Below are positions 29,470 to 37,406 of a stretch of 64,000 nt of DNA, piece after piece. Position numbers and translations under genes: made by a program. Each line of letters begins with the position of its first letter. The first letter of the stretch is position 1. Under the pieces are notes generated by a model, which was not told the origin of the DNA, did no database searches, and was given only the letters and a program-made list of their open reading frames with translations. Where the stretch lies: contig NZ_JAKGAO010000031.1 of NCBI RefSeq assembly GCF_021532315.1, positions 1 to 64,000 on the forward strand. Direction: 5' to 3'. Source of the DNA: Paenibacillus tarimensis (lineage in GTDB: Bacteria > Bacillota > Bacilli > Paenibacillales > Paenibacillaceae).

Positions 29470-30549
29470 TTATTCCTCTATCGATTTAAATACTACCTTA
29501 TGAAATGTACCGTCGGTAAAATTAGCTTTTTGAACAAGCAGAAACACCGAACTAGAACTTGCCTGATATCCAGCAAGGTCGTAGGACAAGGCATCAGGAG
29601 CGGTTTTAGATTTTATGATTTGCTCACCATTAGTACGATATAGCGACCAAGCGTTGGTGTTCCCGTTTTTGAGCAACATCATATCCCCAGACAACGATGT
29701 TACCCATCCTCCATTCTCATCATCCGAAAATTGCTGCTTCACATCATGAATAAGCCTGCCGGTTGCACTGCTGTATATCTGTAATACGGGTTGCGGCTTA
29801 GACAGATCTGGCCAATTTACATTAGCACCATGAGGGCCATTATTGTGAAACGTGTGCACGATTGTTGTAGCATTAGTCATCTTGATATTAAAGCTGGTGT
29901 TAAAGTTGTCAATTGTAATCGCTGACTTCTTGTACAGATTAACGATGACAAGTTTATTGTGAGTAGAGGCACCGATCTCATCCAATGTGACCTTCAATGC
30001 TACATAGGGATACTTACTATAACTGATTTCGCTAATATACTCTCCAGTCTCTTTGAGATAAGAGGTCAAATCACTTTGAATGACTGGCTTGTTCCAGGGA
30101 GATTGATAAACCTTGAATACATTGTCTTCGAGAGTCATGATCCGTTCCGGTATCTGGTTATAAGGTATGAGCCATTGTACAGCCGCAGTTTGCTCTGAGA
30201 GACGAATCGGATAGTTGCTGTTACCTAACATTTCGCCGTGTTGGTTGAGCACTTTTTTCTCCAGCTTGTGGTTATTCCGGTTCAGGATAATGAACTTGTT
30301 CGAATTGAGGACATCCGCCTGCACAATCGTTTCCATGGTATGCGACCAGTTGATCGTACTGTTCTCCATATCCCACAGTGATACCCTGCTTCCGCCTTTA
30401 TCCACTACCAACGCCTTCCCGGAATCCTCCACTTGTTGGATTTGTACCTGTGACAAGTAACCATCCACCGATTCAGCCGCATACAGAGGAGATTGGAATA
30501 ACAGAAGTGAAAGAGCAGCCGATATTATGAATGCATATAATTTTTTCAT
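29470..30549 (-). CDS. secreted protein of unknown function, possibly beta-propeller
   Basis: 359 residues with a clear Sec signal peptide (MKKLYAFIISAALSLLLFQS, likely cleavage after YAA near residue 25). The mature part is rich in Trp, Asn, Ser and beta-strand-like segments (SRVSLWDMENSTINWSH, NKFIILNRNNHKLEKK, NAWSLYRTNGEQIIK), suggesting a WD40/PQQ-like propeller. No enzyme motif is visible. GGAGG precedes the ATG. Base composition is clearly more AT-rich than its neighbours, which points to recent acquisition. Confidence 0.75.
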   Translation of the reverse strand: MKKLYAFIISAALSLLLFQSPLYAAESVDGYLSQVQIQQVEDSGKALVVDKGGSRVSLWDMENSTINWSHTMETIVQADVLNSNKFIILNRNNHKLEKKVLNQHGEMLGNSNYPIRLSEQTAAVQWLIPYNQIPERIMTLEDNVFKVYQSPWNKPVIQSDLTSYLKETGEYISEISYSKYPYVALKVTLDEIGASTHNKLVIVNLYKKSAITIDNFNTSFNIKMTNATTIVHTFHNNGPHGANVNWPDLSKPQPVLQIYSSATGRLIHDVKQQFSDDENGGWVTSLSGDMMLLKNGNTNAWSLYRTNGEQIIKSKTAPDALSYDLAGYQASSSSVFLLVQKANFTDGTFHKVVFKSIEE

Positions 30550-30569
30550 AGTTAGCCTCCAGTTCCATT

Positions 30570-30824
30570 CTATTTTTGCCTGGAAGTATTTCTGTAGTTT
30601 TCATCTCTGTCAGTTGAACTAATGACATTCTTTACAAAATCTATTTTTCCATCGTGTGTCCATACTGCTTCGCTTAATTCCGACACATTAGACACTGGAT
30701 ATACGGAAGATGAACCATTGTCAATTGTGGATGGTGTATCTAGTAAAGGCTTGTCTCGTCTGTCACTACTCGTTCTATGAACTATAGGGCAGGATGTAAA
30801 GCAGTTTGTCATTGATATATGCAT
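30570..30824 (-). CDS. small hypothetical protein upstream of the secreted protein
   Basis: 84 codons, polar (Ser, Asp, Asn, Arg), with no signal peptide or known motif. It ends 20 bases before the secreted-protein start, in the same AT-rich insert, so the two could form an operon. A weak AAGG site lies close to the first ATG. A second ATG is four codons on. It may be a real small protein or a decayed remnant. Confidence 0.35.
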   Translation of the reverse strand: MHISMTNCFTSCPIVHRTSSDRRDKPLLDTPSTIDNGSSSVYPVSNVSELSEAVWTHDGKIDFVKNVISSTDRDENYRNTSRQK

Positions 30825-30894
30825 CCTTCACCCTTTCACTAAATAAAATGTCCATACTCGCTAACGATTGCCCCTAAAGACAATTAGTGTATTA

Positions 30895-32667
30895 TCATAT
30901 TCGAGAATTGCGGTGGAGCAGGGCGGCAAGCTTCGAGCCGCCCGGCAGCGCGCGCAGCTCGCGCGCGCCGATGCCGCCGCCAAGCACCAGCGCGGCGGCG
31001 AACACCACTGCGCCGACGGCTGTGCCCGTCAGCGCGTGGACAGCCGCTGCCGCCCGCAGGGGCAGCGGCCAGAGCCCGAGCAGCGCCGGCAGGCCGCGCT
31101 CGGTGAGGAGCAGCGCCGCGGCCATGCACGCGAGCGCAAGAGCCGTGCCCGCAGCAGCGCGGGGCACGGCAGGGCCGCCGCCGGCGGCGCGGCGCACGGC
31201 GCCCGCGCCCAGCAGCGCGGCGGCCGAAAGCGCCGCGAAGCCTGCCCAGGCGGCGCCTTCGATGCCGAACGCGGGCACCAGCACCGCGTTCAGGCCGGCC
31301 TTGCAAGCAGCGCTGCCCAGAATCAGCAGCGCCGGCAGCTTGACCCGGCCGAGGGCTGGCAGCATCGCCGCCGTAACCGCGCTGAGCGTCCCCGCAAGGG
31401 CTGTAGCGCTCACCCAGGCGAACGTCCGCCCCGCTTCATTGTCCGTGTACAGCATAATGTTGATGGATGGCGCAAGCAGCACCAGCCCCACAGCTGCCGC
31501 CGCCCCAACCTGCCAGGCGAGGCCAAGCGCAAGGCCTGCCTGTCCCTTCACCGCTTCGCGATCTCCCCGCAGCCTGGCTGCTGCCAGTGCAGGCACCAGT
31601 GCGCCTGCCATCGTGCCAGCTACCATAACGACTAGCTGAACCAATGTCTGGCCCCTGCTGTACAGGCCGAACTGCCGCATCGCCTCCATGGCGCTCATAC
31701 CGTCTCCGCTGAGCAGTCTGGGAACCGTGAACGCATCGACAATTCCTGCGACCGGAACCGCTGCTGCGCCGAACGCTGCAGGCAGTCCGACTCGCAGCAG
31801 CAGCCCCATGTCCGGTCCGAGACTATTCTTCCTCGCCTGCCGCACCCGGGAGGCTTCCCTGCACTTATGAAACCTCTCCGCCCTGCCATCGCGCTCTACA
31901 TCTCTACTCCTCTTCAAGGCTGCCGCCGCGCCGCTCTCCAAGCTCAGCCGCCCGCTTCTCCGCTCTGCGAGCCAGAAGAGCAGCATGACCGCAAGGCCAG
32001 CCGCTCCTCCTACCGCAGAGCCTGCCGTAGCGCCAGCAGCCAGCATGGCATCACTCCAGCCCCAGCTCCATCCAAGGAGCAGCAGAGTCAGCATGGCAGC
32101 CACCCGGAAGCTCTGTTCGGTAACCTGCGAGACTGCAGAGGGCAGCATCCGCTGCCGGCCCTGAAAATATCCCCTAAGCGCCGCCACGAACGGCATGCTA
32201 AACAGCGCAAGCGCAGACGCCCTGATTGCCGGTCTGGCCAATTCGTCGCCCACCATCAGGGCTACCGCGCCTGCACCGAACCACATTAGGGCAAATCCCG
32301 CCGCCGCGCTGATTGCCAGCCAGACCATGGCCGCCCGGACCAGGCCCTGACCGCTATCTCCTTTCTCCACCCGCTCCGCGACAAGCAGCGACAAGGCTGC
32401 CGGTATCCCCGCCGCAGTCAGGAACAGCAGCAGCTGATAGAACGGGTATACCGCATTATAGAGACCAAATACGCGGTCTCCTGCGATATTTTGCAGCGGC
32501 ACCTTCTGAATTGTGCCCAGCAGCTTCGATAGTGCCGCCGCAGCCCCCAGCACTGCTGCTCCCTGCAGCCACGAAGTGCGGGCACTGCCCCTTTCCGGCT
32601 GTCCTTCATCCCCAGCCCGAATTCCCGCTTTCTCTTCAGCCTCCGGCTGCTTGATCTTGTGCTCCAT
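30895..32667 (-). CDS. yabM: MOP-superfamily flippase, YabM/SpoVB type
   Basis: 590-residue polytopic membrane protein (about 14 helices) of the polysaccharide/lipid-II flippase group that includes SpoVB, MurJ-like proteins and YabM. The N-terminal core has ALSKLLGTIQKVPLQNIAGD and FGLYNAVYPFYQLLLFLTAAGIPAALS, typical of SpoVB. A charged insertion of about 60 residues (ERRSGRLSLES to NSLGPDMG) separates the two halves. The last third is extremely GC- and Ala-rich. Likely substrate is a lipid-linked cell-wall or polysaccharide precursor, by inference. Confidence 0.88.
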   Translation of the reverse strand: MEHKIKQPEAEEKAGIRAGDEGQPERGSARTSWLQGAAVLGAAAALSKLLGTIQKVPLQNIAGDRVFGLYNAVYPFYQLLLFLTAAGIPAALSLLVAERVEKGDSGQGLVRAAMVWLAISAAAGFALMWFGAGAVALMVGDELARPAIRASALALFSMPFVAALRGYFQGRQRMLPSAVSQVTEQSFRVAAMLTLLLLGWSWGWSDAMLAAGATAGSAVGGAAGLAVMLLFWLAERRSGRLSLESGAAAALKRSRDVERDGRAERFHKCREASRVRQARKNSLGPDMGLLLRVGLPAAFGAAAVPVAGIVDAFTVPRLLSGDGMSAMEAMRQFGLYSRGQTLVQLVVMVAGTMAGALVPALAAARLRGDREAVKGQAGLALGLAWQVGAAAAVGLVLLAPSINIMLYTDNEAGRTFAWVSATALAGTLSAVTAAMLPALGRVKLPALLILGSAACKAGLNAVLVPAFGIEGAAWAGFAALSAAALLGAGAVRRAAGGGPAVPRAAAGTALALACMAAALLLTERGLPALLGLWPLPLRAAAAVHALTGTAVGAVVFAAALVLGGGIGARELRALPGGSKLAALLHRNSRI

Positions 32668-32698
32668 TGCCGCCCTTCACCGCCTGTCCGCTCGCCCT

Positions 32699-32742
32699 AG
32701 TATAATTGAGATCATTATACTCCATTTAAGCGGTCCGGTCAG
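32699..32742 (-). promoter_or_regulatory. yabM promoter overlapped by a perfect inverted repeat
   Basis: -10 TATAAT (32714-32719), spacer 17, -35 CTGACC (32737-32742). An 8-bp perfect inverted repeat, AGTATAAT/ATTATACT (32699-32706 and 32714-32721, spacer 7), covers the -10. It is a candidate operator for an unknown repressor. Confidence 0.55.
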
Positions 32743-32797
32743 GCAGGAACGTACATCTATGAAGGAGCTAGCACTACATTGGACGGCTGCACGCAAA

Positions 32798-32848
32798 GAA
32801 GCTTCCTCTGCGGAACGCCATCTGCTGGCGCGGTTACAGGGAAGCTTC
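32798..32848 (-). terminator. terminator-like hairpin after spoVT
   Basis: Arms 32798-32806 and 32840-32848 are perfect 9-bp complements around a large loop with an inner CGCCA/TGGCG hairpin. The following U tract is short (UUUG), so efficiency is uncertain. Confidence 0.45.
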
Positions 32849-32869
32849 ATCTTTGTATAAGTAAACGGT

Positions 32870-33412
32870 TTATTGCTCCATCTGCTTAGCCAGAAATCCG
32901 GCTGCCGTCTCGGCCATCTTGATTTCCATTTGAGCCATCTTCACATTCTCTTCCTTGCTCAGCAGAGCCACCGCTCCGATTGGATCGCCGCCTGCAATAA
33001 TCGGTGCCACGACAAGCGAGCTGTATTCATCAGTGGTATCCTTGACAATCTCGAAGGAACCGCCGTCCTCCTCCGCTACGGCCTTACGGCTTTCCATGCA
33101 CTGCTCAAGGGTAGCGCCAATGGATTTTTCCAGAAACTCCTTCTTCGACGCGCCTGCAACAGCAATGATGGTGTCACGGTCACAAATGATCGTGGTATGG
33201 TTGGTGCTCTCGTACAGCGACTCCGCGTATTCCTTGGCAAAATCACCAAGTTCACCGATCGGTGAGTATTTCTTGAGAATCACTTCACCATCACGGTCAA
33301 CAAAGATCTCGAGCGGATCTCCTTCGCGTATGCGAAGCGTGCGGCGAATTTCCTTAGGGATGACCACGCGTCCGAGATCATCGATACGGCGAACAATTCC
33401 AGTTGCTTTCAT
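32870..33412 (-). CDS. spoVT: stage V sporulation transcription regulator SpoVT
   Basis: 180 residues: an N-terminal AbrB-type swapped-hairpin DNA-binding domain (MKATGIVRRIDDLGRVVIPKEIRRTL, 1-50) and a C-terminal GAF-like domain (about 60-178). Modulates SigG genes in the forespore. The start at 33412 follows the family. The TAG of a 35-codon ORF ends 2 bases upstream. In B. subtilis spoVT directly follows mfd, but here a foldase gene and the urt operon intervene. Confidence 0.97.
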   Translation of the reverse strand: MKATGIVRRIDDLGRVVIPKEIRRTLRIREGDPLEIFVDRDGEVILKKYSPIGELGDFAKEYAESLYESTNHTTIICDRDTIIAVAGASKKEFLEKSIGATLEQCMESRKAVAEEDGGSFEIVKDTTDEYSSLVVAPIIAGGDPIGAVALLSKEENVKMAQMEIKMAETAAGFLAKQMEQ

Positions 33413-33414
33413 AT

Positions 33415-33522
33415 CTAGATGCCCCACTTTCCTTGAAGATTTAGAATCGACTGGAGGATACGGCCTGCCTTATCTGAATAAGGGAATACCATGCGGCGGA
33501 AGGTGCTTGCGAATCTGACCAT
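33415..33522 (-). CDS. possible 35-residue leader peptide or small protein before spoVT
   Basis: ATG at 33522 with GGAGGGG 9 bases upstream, then 35 codons (MVRFASTFRRMVFPYSDKAG at the start) ending in TAG two bases before the spoVT ATG. The peptide is cationic and could be amphipathic. The very good ribosome site and tight coupling argue for translation. Function is unknown; a leader peptide that sets spoVT translation or a small protein in its own right are both possible. Confidence 0.4.
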   Translation of the reverse strand: MVRFASTFRRMVFPYSDKAGRILQSILNLQGKWGI

Positions 33523-33741
33523 AGTATTCATCCCCTCCCATTTTCTTATACACATCCATCTATCGGTCCGGATTCCGCGCTCTCCTGATCCTGCACTGTC
33601 AGCAAGCATGGGCATACCAGCATTACAGAAGGCTCTGCAGAGACTGCAGCATTCGCGCCAGTACAGTTATAGATTGTTACCGCAGGGCATGAACTATACC
33701 TGCACCCAGTTCTGCCCCAAGAACCCAAGACCCTCATATAC
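33523..33741. other. spacer between the urt terminator and the spoVT unit
   Basis: About 220 bases. I searched for a SigG-type promoter and saw only partial matches. Nothing else recognisable. Confidence 0.4.
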
Positions 33742-33787
33742 AAAAAAAAACAAACATCCGCCGCAACCATGCTGCAGGATGTCTGTT
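33742..33787 (-). terminator. intrinsic terminator of the urt operon
   Basis: The stem pairs 33750-33761 with 33773-33786 (about 10 bp plus partial inner pairing) and is followed on the minus strand by nine U. It lies 17 bases after the urtE stop. Confidence 0.88.
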
Positions 33788-33803
33788 CTCTGTTCTTCAT
33801 TGG

Positions 33804-34499
33804 TTATACTGTCAAATACCGCATAATGACCTCATCGCTTAGAGCATCCAGTCCGCCCTCCCAGGCGATGGCGCCCTTCTCCAGAATATAGAAGTAATCC
33901 CCTACACTCTTTACAAACTCCAGGCTCTGCTCCGCCAGCAGAATCGCTGTCTGGCCCTCTTCTTTGATGGAGCGGATGACATCCCGGATATCATCCACAA
34001 TAGAGGGCTGAATCCCTTCACACGGTTCATCCAGCAGCAGAACCTCCGGCCGGGAAGCCAGTGCCCTGGCGAAGGCCAGCTGCTGCTGCTGCCCGCCGCT
34101 GAGATCACCGCCCCGGCGCTCGTACATGGCCGGCAGCACCGGGAACTTCGCAATGGCATCCTCCGGTATTTCCCTTATTTTCCCCGAGCTTGCTTCAAGT
34201 CCGAGCAGAATATTCTCATAGACCGTCAGCTGCGGGAAGACCTCTCTTCCCTGCGGCACATAGCCAATACCCGCCTTCGCCCGGAAGCCCGGCGATTTTT
34301 TCGTCAGATTCCTTCCGTTATAGGACACCATTCCTTTGCGGGCCTTCAGGACACCCATGATGCTGCGCATCAGCGTGGTCTTGCCGACTCCGTTGCGCCC
34401 CAGCAGACAGACCACCTGGCCCGGCTGGACCTTCAGCGACACATTCCGTAAAATAATGCTTTCCCCGTATCCTGATTCAAGCTGTTGAACGGCTAACAT
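33804..34499 (-). CDS. urtE: urea ABC transporter ATP-binding subunit UrtE
   Basis: LivF-like ATPase of about 231 residues: Walker A GRNGVGKTT, Q-loop VPQGREVF, signature LSGGQQQQLAFARAL, Walker B LLLDEPCEG. The start at 34499 (MLAVQQLESGYGESIILRNV) has GGCGGG at the right spacing and matches UrtE N-termini. It overlaps urtD by 23 bases and is the last urt gene before a strong terminator. Confidence 0.93.
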   Translation of the reverse strand: MLAVQQLESGYGESIILRNVSLKVQPGQVVCLLGRNGVGKTTLMRSIMGVLKARKGMVSYNGRNLTKKSPGFRAKAGIGYVPQGREVFPQLTVYENILLGLEASSGKIREIPEDAIAKFPVLPAMYERRGGDLSGGQQQQLAFARALASRPEVLLLDEPCEGIQPSIVDDIRDVIRSIKEEGQTAILLAEQSLEFVKSVGDYFYILEKGAIAWEGGLDALSDEVIMRYLTV

Positions 34500-35262
34500 C
34501 AGCATCCCGCCTTTTTCCAAGATACACTTCCGCGACCCGGTCGTCTCCCTGAACCTCATCCATGGAACCTTCCTTCAACAGCTTCCCTTCATGCATGACC
34601 GTTACCTTGCTCGCAAAGTTCCGCACGAATTCCATGTCGTGCTCCACCACGACGACCGAGCGGGACTTGGCAATTTCGTGCAGGAGTTCACCCGTCTTAT
34701 CCGTCTCCTTATCCGTCATGCCGGCAACCGGTTCATCCAGCAGCAGAATCTCCGGCTCCTGCAGCAGCATCATGCCGATCTCAAGCCATTGCTTCTCTCC
34801 GTGTGAGAGCAAGCCTGCCCGCCAATCCGACTTGCGCTCCAGGCCGATCATTACCATCTGGGCAATAATCCGTTCCCTGTCCGCCTTTGTCATCTTCGCC
34901 CTGAGTGTCGCGAATACCCCGCGGTTCTGGCTCATCGCGATCTCCAGGTTCTCGAACACTGTCATTGTCGGGAAAATGGACGGCGTCTGAAATTTACGGC
35001 CGATGCCAAGCTCTGCAATCTGGTGCTCCTTCTTCCTCGTGATATCGATATCACCCTTGAACACTACCTTGCCCGAGGCCGGCTTCACCTTGCCGCAGAT
35101 TACATCCAGAATCGTCGTCTTGCCTGCACCGTTAGGACCGATAAGAAACCGCAGCTCACCCTGCTCCAGATGCAGATTCATTCCCTGTACGGCCTTAAAT
35201 CCGTCAAATTCAACCGTTACCTGCTCGCACTGCAGGATGGCTGATTGCTGCCGCTCCGTCAT
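34477..35262 (-). CDS. urtD: urea ABC transporter ATP-binding subunit UrtD
   Basis: LivG-like ATPase of 261 residues: VTVEFDGFKAVQGMNLHLEQGELRF N-terminal signature typical of UrtD, Walker A GPNGAGKTT, family-specific signature LSHGEKQWLEIGMML, Walker B LLLDEPVAGM. It overlaps the urtC end by 53 bases, unusually long but in a different frame and with no better start nearby. Confidence 0.94.
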   Translation of the reverse strand: MTERQQSAILQCEQVTVEFDGFKAVQGMNLHLEQGELRFLIGPNGAGKTTILDVICGKVKPASGKVVFKGDIDITRKKEHQIAELGIGRKFQTPSIFPTMTVFENLEIAMSQNRGVFATLRAKMTKADRERIIAQMVMIGLERKSDWRAGLLSHGEKQWLEIGMMLLQEPEILLLDEPVAGMTDKETDKTGELLHEIAKSRSVVVVEHDMEFVRNFASKVTVMHEGKLLKEGSMDEVQGDDRVAEVYLGKRRDADVSRSTA

Positions 35263-36316
35263 GCTCCTCAGACTCCTTTCGCTTGCGGAATGTGATGCGT
35301 GAGAACAAGCCGACCAGGCCTTTTGGCAGGAAGACGACTACAATGACGAACAGCAGGCCGAGGAAGAACAGCCATGCATCCGGATAGTTCTCACTAAACA
35401 CGCTCTTCGCCGAGTTCATCAAAATCGCGCCGAGCGCTGCTCCCACCAGTGTTCCTCTGCCGCCAATGGCTACCCACAACACCATCTCGATGGATGGCAC
35501 AATGCCCATCATGGAAGGGGAAATAATTCCTACGTGCAGAACGAACAGCATGCCTGCAAGCCCCGCCAGCGCTCCGGATATACTGAATACTACCATCTGG
35601 TAAACCGCTGGGTTGTAGCCGATGAACCGCGCCCGGTTCTCTCCGTCACGAACTGCCCGCAGCACCTTGCCGAAGCGGCTCTTCACAATAACCCTGCACA
35701 GGACGAAAGCCACGATCAGGAGCGCCGCTGTCACATAGTACAGCGTATGCTTCATTCCCGTACCCGCCAGTGACGTTCCGAACAGGGTCGAGAAGCCGGT
35801 CAGACCATTCGTCCCGCCCGTGAATGCCTGCTGGCCAATGAACAGCGTCGTTGTGATGATGACTAGCGCCTGGGTCAGAATCGTAAAGTATACACCCTTG
35901 ATCCGGTTGCGGAAGGTAAAATAACCGAGAAACAGGGCGAGTAAGGCGGGGATGAGCAGCCCGGCCGCTACCGCAAAGCCAAAGCTCTCGAATGGCTTCC
36001 AGAACAGGGGGAGCGACGATAGCCCGCTCCATTCCATGAAATCTGGCAGCCGCCCTCCGCTTGCTTCTAGCTTCAGGTACATAGCCATCGCATAGGCGCC
36101 AAGTCCGAAAAATACGCCATGGCCAAGACTGAGAATCCCCGTGTAGCCCCATATAAGGTCAAGGCCAAGCGCCACGATAGCAAATGCCAAAAACTTGGCC
36201 AGCAGATTCAGGCGAAAATCATTCAGATATAGCGGCGCGCAGAACAGCGCAGTTGCCGCAACCGCATAGCCGATCAGAATATAGATCCGCTGCGGTGTTA
36301 ATGTTCGCAGTTGCAC
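35210..36316 (-). CDS. urtC: urea ABC transporter permease UrtC
   Basis: LivM-like permease of 368 residues with about 9-10 transmembrane helices. Markers are GLDLIWGYTGILSLGHGVFFGLGAYAM and IGGRGTLVGAALGAILMN. It follows urtB by 66 bases. Confidence 0.93.
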   Translation of the reverse strand: MQLRTLTPQRIYILIGYAVAATALFCAPLYLNDFRLNLLAKFLAFAIVALGLDLIWGYTGILSLGHGVFFGLGAYAMAMYLKLEASGGRLPDFMEWSGLSSLPLFWKPFESFGFAVAAGLLIPALLALFLGYFTFRNRIKGVYFTILTQALVIITTTLFIGQQAFTGGTNGLTGFSTLFGTSLAGTGMKHTLYYVTAALLIVAFVLCRVIVKSRFGKVLRAVRDGENRARFIGYNPAVYQMVVFSISGALAGLAGMLFVLHVGIISPSMMGIVPSIEMVLWVAIGGRGTLVGAALGAILMNSAKSVFSENYPDAWLFFLGLLFVIVVVFLPKGLVGLFSRITFRKRKESEEHDGAAAISHPAVRAGNG

Positions 36317-36382
36317 ACTGCATCACACCTCTCATCATTTCTTTGTCAGAGCTAGTGGAAGGGACCCGGGTCATGTTGTTCT

Positions 36383-37291
36383 TTAGGAGTCAAGCTGACG
36401 GGTCCGCATTGCCACCAGCCCTTTCGGCCGCCACTGCAGAAAAGCCACAATACAGACGAAGACGAGAACCTTGCCCAGCGATGCAGTCGTCCAATACTCA
36501 AATACTGTATTCGTGACACCGATCCCCAGAGCACCGAATACCGTTCCGACGAGCTTGCCTACACCGCCCAGTACAACTACCATAAAGGCGTCTACAATGT
36601 AATAGGTGCCAAGCGATGGTCCAATAGGTCCCAGGAGCGTTAAGGCGCAGCCGGCAATTCCCGCTATACCCGAACCAATCGCGAAGGTAAGCGCGTCTAC
36701 ACGCCTTGTCGATACGCCCAGACAGGCAGCCATATCGCGGTTTTGCATAACGGCTCTCATCCTGCGACCCGCGTTAGAGCGGTAAATATACAGATACATG
36801 ATGAACAAGGTGATTGCCACCAGAGCGATGATGAACAGCCGCTTATACGGGAACACAACACCGTCCATTACTGTTAATCCGCCGTTCAGCCAAGAGGGGC
36901 TTGTGACCCCGACGTTCGGAGCTCCGAAAATCGTGCGGGCCAGCTGCTGCAGTACAAGCGCTACCCCCCAGGTAGCCAGCAGGCTGTCGAGCGGACGGCC
37001 GTAGAGGAAACGGATTAACGTAAATTCCAGAATAAGACCGATTACGAATGCGACCAGAAAACTGACCGGAATAGCCAGCACGAAGTACCAGCCAAACATC
37101 GATTCGGGAAACAGATCCATAAAGATATTTTGTGTCACATAGGTGGAATAAGCCCCAATCATGATCAGCTCGCCATGCGCCATGTTAATCACATTCATCA
37201 AACCAAACGTAATGGCCAGCCCGAGGGCAATGAGCAGCAAAATAGAGCTTACGCTGATTCCGTTAAACAGCTGAAGGAACAAGACCTCCAT
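36383..37291 (-). CDS. urtB: urea ABC transporter permease UrtB
   Basis: LivH-like permease of about 302 residues: [25 protein letters not shown] near the N-terminus and [20 protein letters not shown] near the C-terminus. It lacks the long N-terminal extracytoplasmic extension of some proteobacterial UrtB. The ATG at 37291 has AGGGG 7 bases upstream. Second gene of the operon. Confidence 0.93.
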   Translation of the reverse strand: MEVLFLQLFNGISVSSILLLIALGLAITFGLMNVINMAHGELIMIGAYSTYVTQNIFMDLFPESMFGWYFVLAIPVSFLVAFVIGLILEFTLIRFLYGRPLDSLLATWGVALVLQQLARTIFGAPNVGVTSPSWLNGGLTVMDGVVFPYKRLFIIALVAITLFIMYLYIYRSNAGRRMRAVMQNRDMAACLGVSTRRVDALTFAIGSGIAGIAGCALTLLGPIGPSLGTYYIVDAFMVVVLGGVGKLVGTVFGALGIGVTNTVFEYWTTASLGKVLVFVCIVAFLQWRPKGLVAMRTRQLDS

Positions 37292-37406
37292 AAATTCACC
37301 CCTTCTCTTCCTGGTCCCCATCTATAAGGGTATAAGGGAAGGGAAGCATCCCGCCTTGCCGCCGGCCGGACACTCCCCTCCATTAAGCTGGTTAGCTTTC
37401 CCTTTG

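Noticed and set aside
30868-31639. Two long plus-strand ORFs of about 250 codons opposite yabM
   Set aside because: They arise from very high GC content with few stops. Their translations are Ala/Arg/Pro-rich without domains, while the minus strand encodes a clear flippase.
33546-33800. 84-codon minus-strand ORF between urtE and spoVT
   Set aside because: It begins inside the urt terminator hairpin and has odd Cys-rich composition; only the 35-codon ORF next to spoVT has a good ribosome site.
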